Assembly (NCBI GenBank): GCA_003695105.1
Contig: RFIZ01000239.1
Location: 1 to 6,979 of the forward strand
DNA from: Fidelibacterota bacterium
Lineage (GTDB): Bacteria; Fidelibacterota; Marinisomatia; Marinisomatales; J089
DNA length: 6,979 nucleotides
Direction: 5' to 3'
The translations under genes were made by a program, and so were the position numbers. Position 1 is the stretch's first letter. Each line of letters begins with the position of its first letter. Shown here piece after piece: positions 1 to 6,434 of this stretch. The notes below the pieces were generated by a model. The model was not told the origin of the DNA and did no database searches. It saw only the letters and a program-made list of their open reading frames with translations.

Positions 1-2096
1 GCACTCTCACCTGCCGGCGTGGTCATGCGGATCCCGCCCTGAGATTCCAACCGAACCAGATAGATTCCGCCTTCCCCGGTCAAACCGGAATCGGTAAGCG
101 TGAGGGTGATCGTAGAATCCGGAGCGGACCAGGACCGGGACTGCGCCTGGAAACTGTCCGGTGTGACGACGATCGCCTGAGAAGCGGTGAACACGGTTAC
201 CTGCACCGAGTCCCGGTTACCTTGAAGGAAATGGGGACCGGCTTCCAGGGGCAGAACCTGTTTTCCAATCGGGACCAGGGGTCCCGGTCCAAACGCCGGT
301 TTCCAAAAAAAGAGGCGAAGGCTATCCCGTTCCGGTTCCGCTGCCACCAGAGCGTCTCCGGCTAAAAGCAGTTCCACCTTGGTTCCGATCGTGTCCAACA
401 GGATTTCAGGGGCATTCTCCGGTCCCGTTGAGAGCCATAATTGGCCGGACCCACCCACCAACTCCGGTTCTCCATCGGCGTTCACATCCGCCAGCATCCG
501 GTAAGAACCGCGGTCGGTGGGAAAACCGGTAAGCCGGCGCTCGTTGATCACCCGGAAGGTCATGGTATCTCCGGGAGCACTGATATCCGTCACCGCTATG
601 TATGAGGGAAAACCGGAATTGAGTCGGGTGTCAGGATAGGTGGTAGGTCCGAATTCCGGCGCCTGATCCTGGAAATCGGGATTGACCCGTTCATATTCCC
701 GATTTCCCCGAAACCACACATCGCCGAAATATCCGGCACTGGGATCCGAAGTGATGAAAAGATTGGGAAAGCCGATATCCTGAGCGCCGTCGGCTTCCTC
801 CAGATCCAGGCCCCGGTGTTCCCGGTCACCGTTGATGGAATAGGAATCCAGTCCGGCGGCGATGCGTTCCTCATCGACGTGCCAGATGAGCAGCCCGGTT
901 CCGGGTGTTCCCAAATCGTAGGAATCAAAGGCGGTGATGACGCCGGTCACCGGATCGGTAGTATGGGGCACGGAATCGATCAGGATTTCCGCCAGGGGCG
1001 GATAACGTCCGGTCTTTTGCCAGATCAGGTAGCGGGTGGAATCCAGACTGACTTCTTCGCGCCAATAATTTTGCCGGGCCTCCACCAAAAAATATTCCGT
1101 TGCCGTCAGTGGAATCTTTACCAGCTGGTGTTCGCGGCGGGAGGGTAATACCAATACACTATCCAGTGGGGGGCTTATCGGATCTTCCCAGCCGGCATAG
1201 ATGCGGGACCACGCATCCGGCGGTGCCGGCACCAGTCCCCTGGCGTTGTTGGAGCCTTGATCCATCAGCGCAAAAACCCCCACTCCCGACTCTCCACTGG
1301 CCGTATCCCAAAGAGGCGGGAATCCCAGGGCAAACCCCGTCATGAGGGCCAGGGTTCCGGTCAGTCCATATTGGTAATCACAGGGTTCGGCCGCGTCCAG
1401 CAGAGGGTTCGCTTCAGCATACAGCAAATGATTTTGGGTCTCGGGAAGGATGGCACCCTGGTGGATGAGGTAAGGTCCTGCCGGAATACCCGACTCTCCC
1501 GTGGCCGCCTGAATCATGTCCGCATCCACAAAGGTGGAAGGAATGTCCTCCGGGGTCGGATCCAGAAACGGGAGGGCAAAATCCTGGCCGATACCGGCAT
1601 GAAACACAACAATCACATCGGCCCGGGAAAAATCGATGTGATCCTTTTGATAGGCAACCTGAATGGCATCCCGGAATAAGGCCACCAGACGTTCATCGTA
1701 CACGGCCTCCTGATTATAGGGATGGTAGTAAGCCATATCGTGGGGCAGTACATACACGGAATCATTGGCCCGGGGGTAAATCTCGGAATTCAGGGTATCG
1801 ATCCCCAGCTTCCCGTAACTCACTGAGCGGAAATAATGATCCAGGGCCTGGAGATGACTGAGAAAATACCGCCGATCGTGGGGCGGCGGATCGATGGTAT
1901 AGGTTCCGCAGGTATCAAAGGTGGATGTCAGGAGAAAGGAACCGTCACCAGTCGTGCCCTGGGAGTCATCCGGTTGAAAAGCCACCCGGATGCCGTAGAT
2001 GACCTTGTCGCCGACGATATCCGCCGACAGGAGGGAACAAATGTACAGACCAGAGACAAATAGAATTGTCCGGGACAGTGACACAATATTGTTCAA
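1..2096 (-). CDS. Secreted M6 metalloprotease-like protein with degenerate active site, partial (3' end outside window)
   Basis: The minus-strand frame is open from an in-frame TAA at 2100-2102 to the window edge (698 residues seen, no stop). No ATG lies near the N-terminus. TTG at 2096 (used here) and GTG at 2084 are the possible starts, both without a clear Shine-Dalgarno. Either gives a signal peptide with a hydrophobic core at residues 10-24 and likely cleavage after LSA (residue 25). The hallmarks of M6/immune inhibitor A-like proteins appear in order: DVIVVFHAGIGQD (160-172), LGFPPLWD (257-264), SGVGVFALMDQGS (270-282), and GTPGTGLLIWHVDE (396-409). The expected zinc motif HExxHxxGxxD reads LMTGFALGFPP (251-261), so all metal ligands are missing and proteolysis is unlikely. 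DVNADGEPE (537-545) looks like an FG-GAP/VCBS calcium loop opening a C-terminal beta region. The gene lies 8 bp behind the PorV-like gene and is probably cotranscribed with it. Its function is unknown; a structural, binding or adhesion role is inferred. A C-terminal sorting domain, if any, lies outside the window. Confidence 0.87.
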   Translation of the reverse strand, partial: MNNIVSLSRTILFVSGLYICSLLSADIVGDKVIYGIRVAFQPDDSQGTTGDGSFLLTSTFDTCGTYTIDPPPHDRRYFLSHLQALDHYFRSVSYGKLGIDTLNSEIYPRANDSVYVLPHDMAYYHPYNQEAVYDERLVALFRDAIQVAYQKDHIDFSRADVIVVFHAGIGQDFALPFLDPTPEDIPSTFVDADMIQAATGESGIPAGPYLIHQGAILPETQNHLLYAEANPLLDAAEPCDYQYGLTGTLALMTGFALGFPPLWDTASGESGVGVFALMDQGSNNARGLVPAPPDAWSRIYAGWEDPISPPLDSVLVLPSRREHQLVKIPLTATEYFLVEARQNYWREEVSLDSTRYLIWQKTGRYPPLAEILIDSVPHTTDPVTGVITAFDSYDLGTPGTGLLIWHVDEERIAAGLDSYSINGDREHRGLDLEEADGAQDIGFPNLFITSDPSAGYFGDVWFRGNREYERVNPDFQDQAPEFGPTTYPDTRLNSGFPSYIAVTDISAPGDTMTFRVINERRLTGFPTDRGSYRMLADVNADGEPELVGGSGQLWLSTGPENAPEILLDTIGTKVELLLAGDALVAAEPERDSLRLFFWKPAFGPGPLVPIGKQVLPLEAGPHFLQGNRDSVQVTVFTASQAIVVTPDSFQAQSRSWSAPDSTITLTLTDSGLTGEGGIYLVRLESQGGIRMTTPAGES
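1305..1346 (-). other. Degenerate zinc-binding site of the M6-like domain
   Basis: These codons encode residues 251-264, LMTGFALGFPPLWD. Functional M6 peptidases have a motif close to HEFGHVLGLPDLYD here. The flanking LG-P-L-D scaffold aligns without gaps. The first His, the catalytic Glu, the second His and the acidic third ligand are replaced by Leu, Met, Phe and Pro respectively. The alignment was made by eye, anchored on LGFPPLWD and on the downstream ALMDQGS segment, which corresponds to the Met-turn region. Confidence 0.75.
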
Positions 2097-2104
2097 GTGT
2101 TAGG

Positions 2105-3472
2105 TTAGAATTCCCAGCCCAGGGAAAACCGCATCGTATTGGTCAAGGGGTGCCCCGGCGGTCCGGACGTATATCCGAAATCGAATCCATAGCCGGCAAA
2201 CCTCAATCCGATACCAAAGGTGGGATTATATATCTTTCCGGTTTTGTCATACAGGTATCCGGCGCGGAGCGCGAAATATTTGGAATACCAGTATTCCATC
2301 CCGATATGGTGAACCAGTTTATCGATCTCATTCATGATGGTTCGATCTTTGGCCGACCCCAATTCTTTCTGACCGTATTTATTATAGATCCCCCAACCGT
2401 CGTCACCGAATTCCAGACCGTTGGCCGGGTCGATGCCGGCCGGGACGATTTCTCCCTCGCCCACATCGATCTTTCCATTGCCGTTATTATCGACCCAGTC
2501 ATAGCCTCCGATTACCCGATCGCTTTCGCCGCTGGCAGTGGATTTATCGATATCGCCTCCCAGCAACCAGTCATCGACCCAGGACGTAAAGATCGCAATA
2601 TAAATAGGATCCGTATGGGCCACTTCCTTTTGCCCCTTCTTGTTGTAATCGGCATTTTTGGTGGATTTATGGCCGTATTCATCATAGCCGCCGATATACC
2701 CGTTTCCGTCCCAATCCATATCGGGATAGCTGGCCACCAATAATTTTTGAATATCGTAGGAAAGATTAAGGCGATTATATTTGGTCTGGATGAGTTTCAT
2801 GTTCAGACCCACGGTCAGGTTGGTGGGCTGGGGATCGGCCTGAGCGGGATCGATGAAAGATACTTTGGGACCGATATTGGTGACGGTCAGTCCAAAATCC
2901 ATGTGGTCCCCCAGCAACCCTTTCTTCAAATAGCCCACATCGAAGCCAAAATCGGTGGAAGTGCCCTTCCCCTTTTCGGCCCCGGCACCCTGTTCCGCCA
3001 GATGCTGATACGACACTTTTACATTCAAACCAAAACTGGATCGCGAGGATAACAGGGCGCTATAGGAACCGGCCACGGCCATCATGTAGCTGGAAAAGGT
3101 GCCCAAATTCTGTCCGGTTTCATCGGTACGGATCTGTTGTCCCAATCCCAGATAAATTAAGTGTCCGCCGATGGTACCCAGATGCGGAATTTCGTGCCGC
3201 ATGGCGAAAAATTCGTAATAGAGGTCGTCAGCCAGGTTGGGTAACCAGTTGACGTGCATCATACCCAGTTCGGTTCCTTTTAAAAAACCCAGGCCGGCGG
3301 GATTCCAGTAACTGGCATAGGCATCGTCAGCAATGGCCACCTGACTTTCTCCCATGCCACCCGCCCGGGCGCCGGGAGCGATCAACAGAAAGATGGCTCC
3401 GGCCTCACTTTGCGCCATAACCCCGGATAGCAGCGTCATGACGATCACGCCACTGGTGAAAAAAGACTTCAT
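2105..3472 (-). CDS. PorV/PorQ-family outer-membrane beta-barrel protein with EF-hand insertion
   Basis: This is a complete 455-residue protein. It has a signal peptide (residues 1 to about 20, MKSFF..., cleavage near VMA-Q). The PorV/PorQ N-terminal signature follows: APGARAGGMGESQVAIADD (32-50), then ASYWNPAGLGFL (53-64), the FadL-like barrel start typical of this family. Alternating amphipathic strands run to the end, and the protein closes on an aromatic residue (MRFSLGWEF), as outer-membrane barrels do. An insertion at about 250-375 is rich in Gly, Asp and Asn. It contains two canonical EF-hand loops (253-264 and 328-339) and related GQKE-type segments at 280-283 and 367-370. PorV proper is the outer-membrane shuttle of type IX secretion; most family members in FCB genomes are uncharacterised, so a strict PorV role is not claimed. 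ATG 3472 is supported by GGAG nine bases upstream. The gene probably heads a transcript that includes the M6-like gene 8 bp downstream. Confidence 0.9.
   Translation of the reverse strand: MKSFFTSGVIVMTLLSGVMAQSEAGAIFLLIAPGARAGGMGESQVAIADDAYASYWNPAGLGFLKGTELGMMHVNWLPNLADDLYYEFFAMRHEIPHLGTIGGHLIYLGLGQQIRTDETGQNLGTFSSYMMAVAGSYSALLSSRSSFGLNVKVSYQHLAEQGAGAEKGKGTSTDFGFDVGYLKKGLLGDHMDFGLTVTNIGPKVSFIDPAQADPQPTNLTVGLNMKLIQTKYNRLNLSYDIQKLLVASYPDMDWDGNGYIGGYDEYGHKSTKNADYNKKGQKEVAHTDPIYIAIFTSWVDDWLLGGDIDKSTASGESDRVIGGYDWVDNNGNGKIDVGEGEIVPAGIDPANGLEFGDDGWGIYNKYGQKELGSAKDRTIMNEIDKLVHHIGMEYWYSKYFALRAGYLYDKTGKIYNPTFGIGLRFAGYGFDFGYTSGPPGHPLTNTMRFSLGWEF
2456..2491 (-). other. EF-hand calcium loop 2 in the PorV-like protein
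   Basis: Residues 328-339 read DNNGNGKIDVGE. This matches the 12-residue EF loop pattern Asp-x-Asn-x-Asn-Gly-x-Ile-Asp-x-x-Glu, with liganding side chains at loop positions 1, 3, 5, 9 and 12. It lies in the long inserted region of the barrel protein, predicted here to be a surface loop. Flanking helices are not obvious, so it is better viewed as a dockerin- or thrombospondin-style calcium loop than a paired EF-hand. Confidence 0.75.
2681..2716 (-). other. EF-hand calcium loop 1 in the PorV-like protein
   Basis: Residues 253-264 read DWDGNGYIGGYD. Acidic or Asn ligands sit at loop positions 1, 3, 5 and 12, Gly at position 6 and Ile at position 8. This is the standard EF-loop spacing, with Asp instead of Glu at position 12. 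It shares the segment IGGYD with residues 321-325 just before loop 2, suggesting the inserted region arose by internal duplication. Confidence 0.7.
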
Positions 3473-3481
3473 CGATGAATT

Positions 3482-3485
3482 CTCC
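3482..3485 (-). promoter_or_regulatory. Ribosome-binding site of the PorV-like gene
   Basis: GGAG on the minus strand lies nine bases before ATG 3472. It is one of only two well-placed Shine-Dalgarno matches in the window, and it supports the start chosen for the barrel protein. Confidence 0.65.
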
Positions 3486-3556
3486 GATTGATTTGAAATT
3501 TCCCTTGCGGGACTCTGTTAGCCAGGGGGTATAGGCGTCTCCTAAAGTGAGCGGCG

Positions 3557-3586
3557 AATCTATTCTTCACGTTCTGTTGTAGTCAA
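3557..3586 (-). promoter_or_regulatory. Candidate sigma-70-like promoter for the PorV-like/M6-like gene pair
   Basis: In the 147-bp gap between the permease stop and the barrel start, the minus strand reads TTGACT (3581-3586), an 18-base spacer, then TAGATT (3557-3562). This is five of six matches to the -35 consensus and four of six to the -10. It lies about 85 bases upstream of the barrel ATG. Bacteroidota-like phyla often use a different -10/-33 consensus, so the match is only suggestive. The gap holds no convincing terminator: the only small hairpin is TCCC-GCAA-GGGA near 3500, without a T tract. Confidence 0.4.
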
Positions 3587-3619
3587 GTAATGAATCGGGA
3601 TGAGATTTGGTTCCCTAAT

Positions 3620-5449
3620 TTACCGAAGAAAAAATAAACTCAGAACAGGGAGATACGTGATGGCCAGCACAACCGCCAGACGAATCAAAAAATAGGGCAA
3701 GGTGGCCCGGTAGATCACCGGCATGCTTTTTTCAAACCGGTAGGCTGACAGAAACAGATTCATTCCCACGGGCGGTGTAAGAAATCCCAGCTCGAGGTTG
3801 GCCAGAAAGATGACCGCCAAATGGACCGGATGGATACCAAAATGTGTACTCAAAGGGACAATCAACGGGACAATCACAATGATGGCCGAGAAAATATCCA
3901 TCAGACAGCCGACAATCAGCAGGAGTCCGTTGAGAAACATCAAAAACACCCAGGGTGACGATACCATACTCTTGACGAATGCCAGCAGTTTCATGGGGAT
4001 TTGAGCATCGACCAAGTAGCTGGTCAGTCCCATGGCCACGCCCAAAATGATGAGTACCCCGCCAATCAGCGTGGCACAATCCACCACGATACGGGGTAAT
4101 TGATTCCAGGTGATGTCCCGGTACAGGATCACCTCGATAAACAAAACATACAAAACCGTGACGGCGGCCGTTTCCACCAGAGTCATGAATCCGCCAAAAA
4201 TGCCGAACAGAATCAGCACGGGCAGGGCCAGCTCCCATTTGGCATTCCAGAGGACTGTACCGACCGAAGACCAGGTCAATTTCGTATCCGTCGTAACCAC
4301 TTTCCGTTCCTGATGGAGGGCCCAGCCGGCAATGGCCAGGACAAGCAATGCGCCGGGTAAGGCACCGCCGATGAAAACCTGTTTCACGGAGACCCCAGCC
4401 GTCACACCAAATATGATGGCCGGCAAACTGGGCGGAAACAGCAATCCCAGTGAGCCGGCAACGGTGATCAATCCCAGGGCAAATCCCTCCGAATACCCCT
4501 CTTTTCGGAGAAGCGGAAAGAGTAATCCTCCCAGAGCCAGAATCGTTACGCCCGAACCGCCGGTCAATGCGGTGAAGAAACCGCTGAGGACCACCACGAT
4601 GATGGGCGTGCCACCGGGAATCCAACCGAACAACGTCCGAAATACTTCAAACAAGCGCTGGGAAGCCTTGCTCTCGGCCAACAAATACCCCGCCAGGGTA
4701 AACAGGGGCAGTGTGGGTAAAGTCGGGGATACGACGATGCGATAGGATTCGGCCGGGATGGAACTGACTGGGGTATAATCCCACCAGAATAATACAAGAG
4801 CCAGGCCGCCCAAGCCTACAAAAATCGGGGCACCAAAAACCAATGAGACCAGGATACAGCCGGCGCTGACCAGAACAAAAAATCCACTGGGTTGGAGGGC
4901 TCCGATCAGGAGCAGCAGGATCAGAGCAAAGGCAATCATGAGAAAAGAGGCCCGGATGATGCGGCTGCCACTGCTCTTCAGAAAGATTTGAATGCCAATG
5001 ATTCCATATCCCAGCGGAATGATCAGCTGAGCCACCCATCGGGGCAGATTCGGCGCAATCTCAACCGGGTATAAAAATTCCCACCGAATCAGGTCCAGAC
5101 TCCCCCAGGTCAGACCGATCACTACCAGAAAGGAAATGACCCGGGCGAACCAGCGCCCAAAATGTAAGGTTTCCTCTGCTACGAAGAGAGGTCGCGTGGT
5201 CAAGGCCAGCAATTTCCCCTGTCGCGTAGCCAGGATGGCGCCGATAAATCCCACCCATAAGGTTAAATGTTGCACCAGGACGGGAGCCGCCGGAATGCCG
5301 GGGATGCGGGAAATACGGGAAATGACTTCCAGCGTGGGGATAAACGCCAGCAGAAAAAAGGCGGACAGAGCGATCAAATCTTCCCCAAACCGCAACCGGT
5401 TCAGGAAAGACTGGGTACCGCCTACCTCCGTTGCAGCCGGTTCATTCAT
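3620..5449 (-). CDS. dctM: TRAP transporter permease, fused small (DctQ) and large (DctM) subunits
   Basis: This is a complete 609-residue integral membrane protein. Residues 1 to about 185 form a DctQ-type small subunit with about four helices; its family segment TLWVGFIGAILATRQGKL is at 63-80. The remainder is a DctM large subunit (PF06808-like) with its two inverted halves. In the first half, LPLFTLAGYLLAES (247-260) precedes GGSG (297-300) and the LLFPPSLPAIIFG loop (336-348). In the second half, GGFMTLVETAAVTVLY (419-434) precedes GCLMDIFSAIIVIVP (514-528) and NLELGFLTPPVGMNLF (551-566). The two Pro-Pro hairpin loops and Gly-rich turns mark the Na+/substrate transport core, so the protein should import substrate with a cation gradient. 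ATG 5449 lies inside the end of the binding-protein gene; a GGGG run abuts the start without proper spacing, which suggests translation by coupling. Fused QM permeases are known in other TRAP systems. Confidence 0.95.
   Translation of the reverse strand: MNEPAATEVGGTQSFLNRLRFGEDLIALSAFFLLAFIPTLEVISRISRIPGIPAAPVLVQHLTLWVGFIGAILATRQGKLLALTTRPLFVAEETLHFGRWFARVISFLVVIGLTWGSLDLIRWEFLYPVEIAPNLPRWVAQLIIPLGYGIIGIQIFLKSSGSRIIRASFLMIAFALILLLLIGALQPSGFFVLVSAGCILVSLVFGAPIFVGLGGLALVLFWWDYTPVSSIPAESYRIVVSPTLPTLPLFTLAGYLLAESKASQRLFEVFRTLFGWIPGGTPIIVVVLSGFFTALTGGSGVTILALGGLLFPLLRKEGYSEGFALGLITVAGSLGLLFPPSLPAIIFGVTAGVSVKQVFIGGALPGALLVLAIAGWALHQERKVVTTDTKLTWSSVGTVLWNAKWELALPVLILFGIFGGFMTLVETAAVTVLYVLFIEVILYRDITWNQLPRIVVDCATLIGGVLIILGVAMGLTSYLVDAQIPMKLLAFVKSMVSSPWVFLMFLNGLLLIVGCLMDIFSAIIVIVPLIVPLSTHFGIHPVHLAVIFLANLELGFLTPPVGMNLFLSAYRFEKSMPVIYRATLPYFLIRLAVVLAITYLPVLSLFFLR
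5442..5449 (-). promoter_or_regulatory. 8-bp stop/start overlap coupling binding protein to permease
   Basis: The minus strand reads ATGAATGA. The ATG (5447-5449) starts the permease and the terminal TGA (5442-5444) ends the binding protein in another frame. No well-spaced Shine-Dalgarno precedes the ATG, so reinitiation by ribosomes finishing the binding protein is the likely route (inference). Confidence 0.7.
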
Positions 5450-6425
5450 CCCCTACCCGGACCGTATCCAGTTCCATTAACAAATCATACATGGTATCCG
5501 AAACGAAGGTCCCTCTGAGAGCCGGATACCAGCTCCGGACCAGATGGCGCCAGACCTGTTCTTCTTCCGGGGTCGGAACCACCACGGTAAGACCGTACTG
5601 TTTCATGGCATCGATAGCCTGTTGATCGGCAAAGCGACCCGTGGCCTGATGGCGGCGACCGATCGTATGGGCAATATCGAGCAACCGGGGACGGATGGCT
5701 TCCGGGATTTGATTCCAGGTGCGTAAATCCACCACCAGGGCTGCCGTCACCAGTCCCCATTTCATCAGAAGTAAATGGTTGGCCACACCAAACCACTGGG
5801 AAGAAAGTGCAAATAAAGGAGTCGTAGCCACGGCATCGATCAGCCCGGTTTGCAAACCCGACAGCACATCGGTGGAAGCCAGGGAAACGGACTGAAACCC
5901 GGCTGATTTCCACAATTCCCGGGACTTGAAGTCTCCGGCCCAGGTGAAAATTTTCAACTCCCGTAAATCATCCGGGGTATGAATTTCCTGATCGGTAAAC
6001 CAGTAAGCCCACCCGATATCAGCCCAATACAACAATTTGAATCCGTTGGCTTCGATTTGATCTTCCAATTCCCGTGAGATCACGTCCCGGACGCGATCCA
6101 CGTCCTCATAGGAACGGAAATACATGGGCATGATAAAGGCGTAGACATCCGGCGCCAGTTCCGACAACCCTTCCGTCGTAATGCCGGCGGCCTGAATTTG
6201 TCCGATGCGCATTTTCCGGATCATATCCCGTTCATCCCCCACCACCCCATTGGGGTAAATGCGCAACATGACTTCGCCGTTGGAGGCGGCCTTCCACTGT
6301 TGCTGCATATCCACCAGTTGACCATACAAATCGGTGCCTTCCGGTGCCAGAGTCGCCAGTTTGATGACGATTTTTTTGGGGAACACCCACGACACCATCA
6401 GCCAGGCCAGAATCCACTTTTTCAT
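5442..6425 (-). CDS. dctP: TRAP transporter substrate-binding protein (DctP/TatP type)
   Basis: This is a complete 327-residue extracytoplasmic binding protein of the DctP family, the usual length. Family signatures are KLATLAPEGT (22-31), LRIYPNGVVGDERDMIRKMRIGQIQA (54-79, partly canonical), TPDDLRELKI (150-159) and VLSGLQTGLIDAVATTP (187-203). It should capture a ligand in the periplasm and deliver it to the fused permease encoded next. The LKxR motif, whose Arg clamps carboxylate ligands in SiaP-type proteins, reads LKIF, with Phe at 160 followed by Thr-Trp. This suggests a different, perhaps more hydrophobic ligand. The N-terminus MKKWILAWLMVSWVFP is a short signal or anchor without a clear cleavage site and without a lipobox Cys, unlike the lipoprotein TatP of Treponema. 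ATG 6425 is supported by GAGGA overlapping the upstream stop. The neighbouring TatT gene places it in the TPAT subgroup. Confidence 0.93.
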   Translation of the reverse strand: MKKWILAWLMVSWVFPKKIVIKLATLAPEGTDLYGQLVDMQQQWKAASNGEVMLRIYPNGVVGDERDMIRKMRIGQIQAAGITTEGLSELAPDVYAFIMPMYFRSYEDVDRVRDVISRELEDQIEANGFKLLYWADIGWAYWFTDQEIHTPDDLRELKIFTWAGDFKSRELWKSAGFQSVSLASTDVLSGLQTGLIDAVATTPLFALSSQWFGVANHLLLMKWGLVTAALVVDLRTWNQIPEAIRPRLLDIAHTIGRRHQATGRFADQQAIDAMKQYGLTVVVPTPEEEQVWRHLVRSWYPALRGTFVSDTMYDLLMELDTVRVGDE

Positions 6426-6429
6426 GTCA

Positions 6430-6434
6430 TCCTC
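6430..6434 (-). promoter_or_regulatory. Ribosome-binding site of the binding-protein gene
   Basis: The minus strand reads TGAGGATGACATG. GAGGA overlaps the TGA stop of the TatT-type gene and sits four bases before ATG 6425. This fixes the start and ties translation of the two genes together. Confidence 0.6.

Noticed and set aside
596..928. Short open frames on both strands within 596-2063
   Set aside because: They overlap the continuous M6-like frame, which is open for almost 2.1 kb and carries family motifs. The short ones have shadow-like composition.
2036..2040. Cys 20 of the M6-like signal peptide as a lipobox cysteine
   Set aside because: The residues before it are Leu-Tyr-Ile, and the -1 position is not Gly, Ala or Ser. 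A signal peptidase I site (LSA) follows five residues later.
2066..2743. 225-residue open frame on the plus strand opposite the barrel gene
   Set aside because: It is the antisense of a strongly supported PorV-family gene, has no ribosome-binding site, and its translation shows no recognisable domain. Its length is explained by the codon bias of the opposite strand.
3497..3512. Small hairpin TCCC-GCAA-GGGA in the intergenic region as a terminator for the transport operon
   Set aside because: The stem is only four base pairs, there is no T tract after it, and it lies downstream of the candidate promoter for the next gene.
3732..4625. 297-residue minus-strand open frame inside the permease gene
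   Set aside because: It lies in another frame of the DctM coding region. It is rich in Arg, Gly, His and Ser, with no membrane or domain pattern, whereas the overlapping frame carries all TRAP permease motifs.
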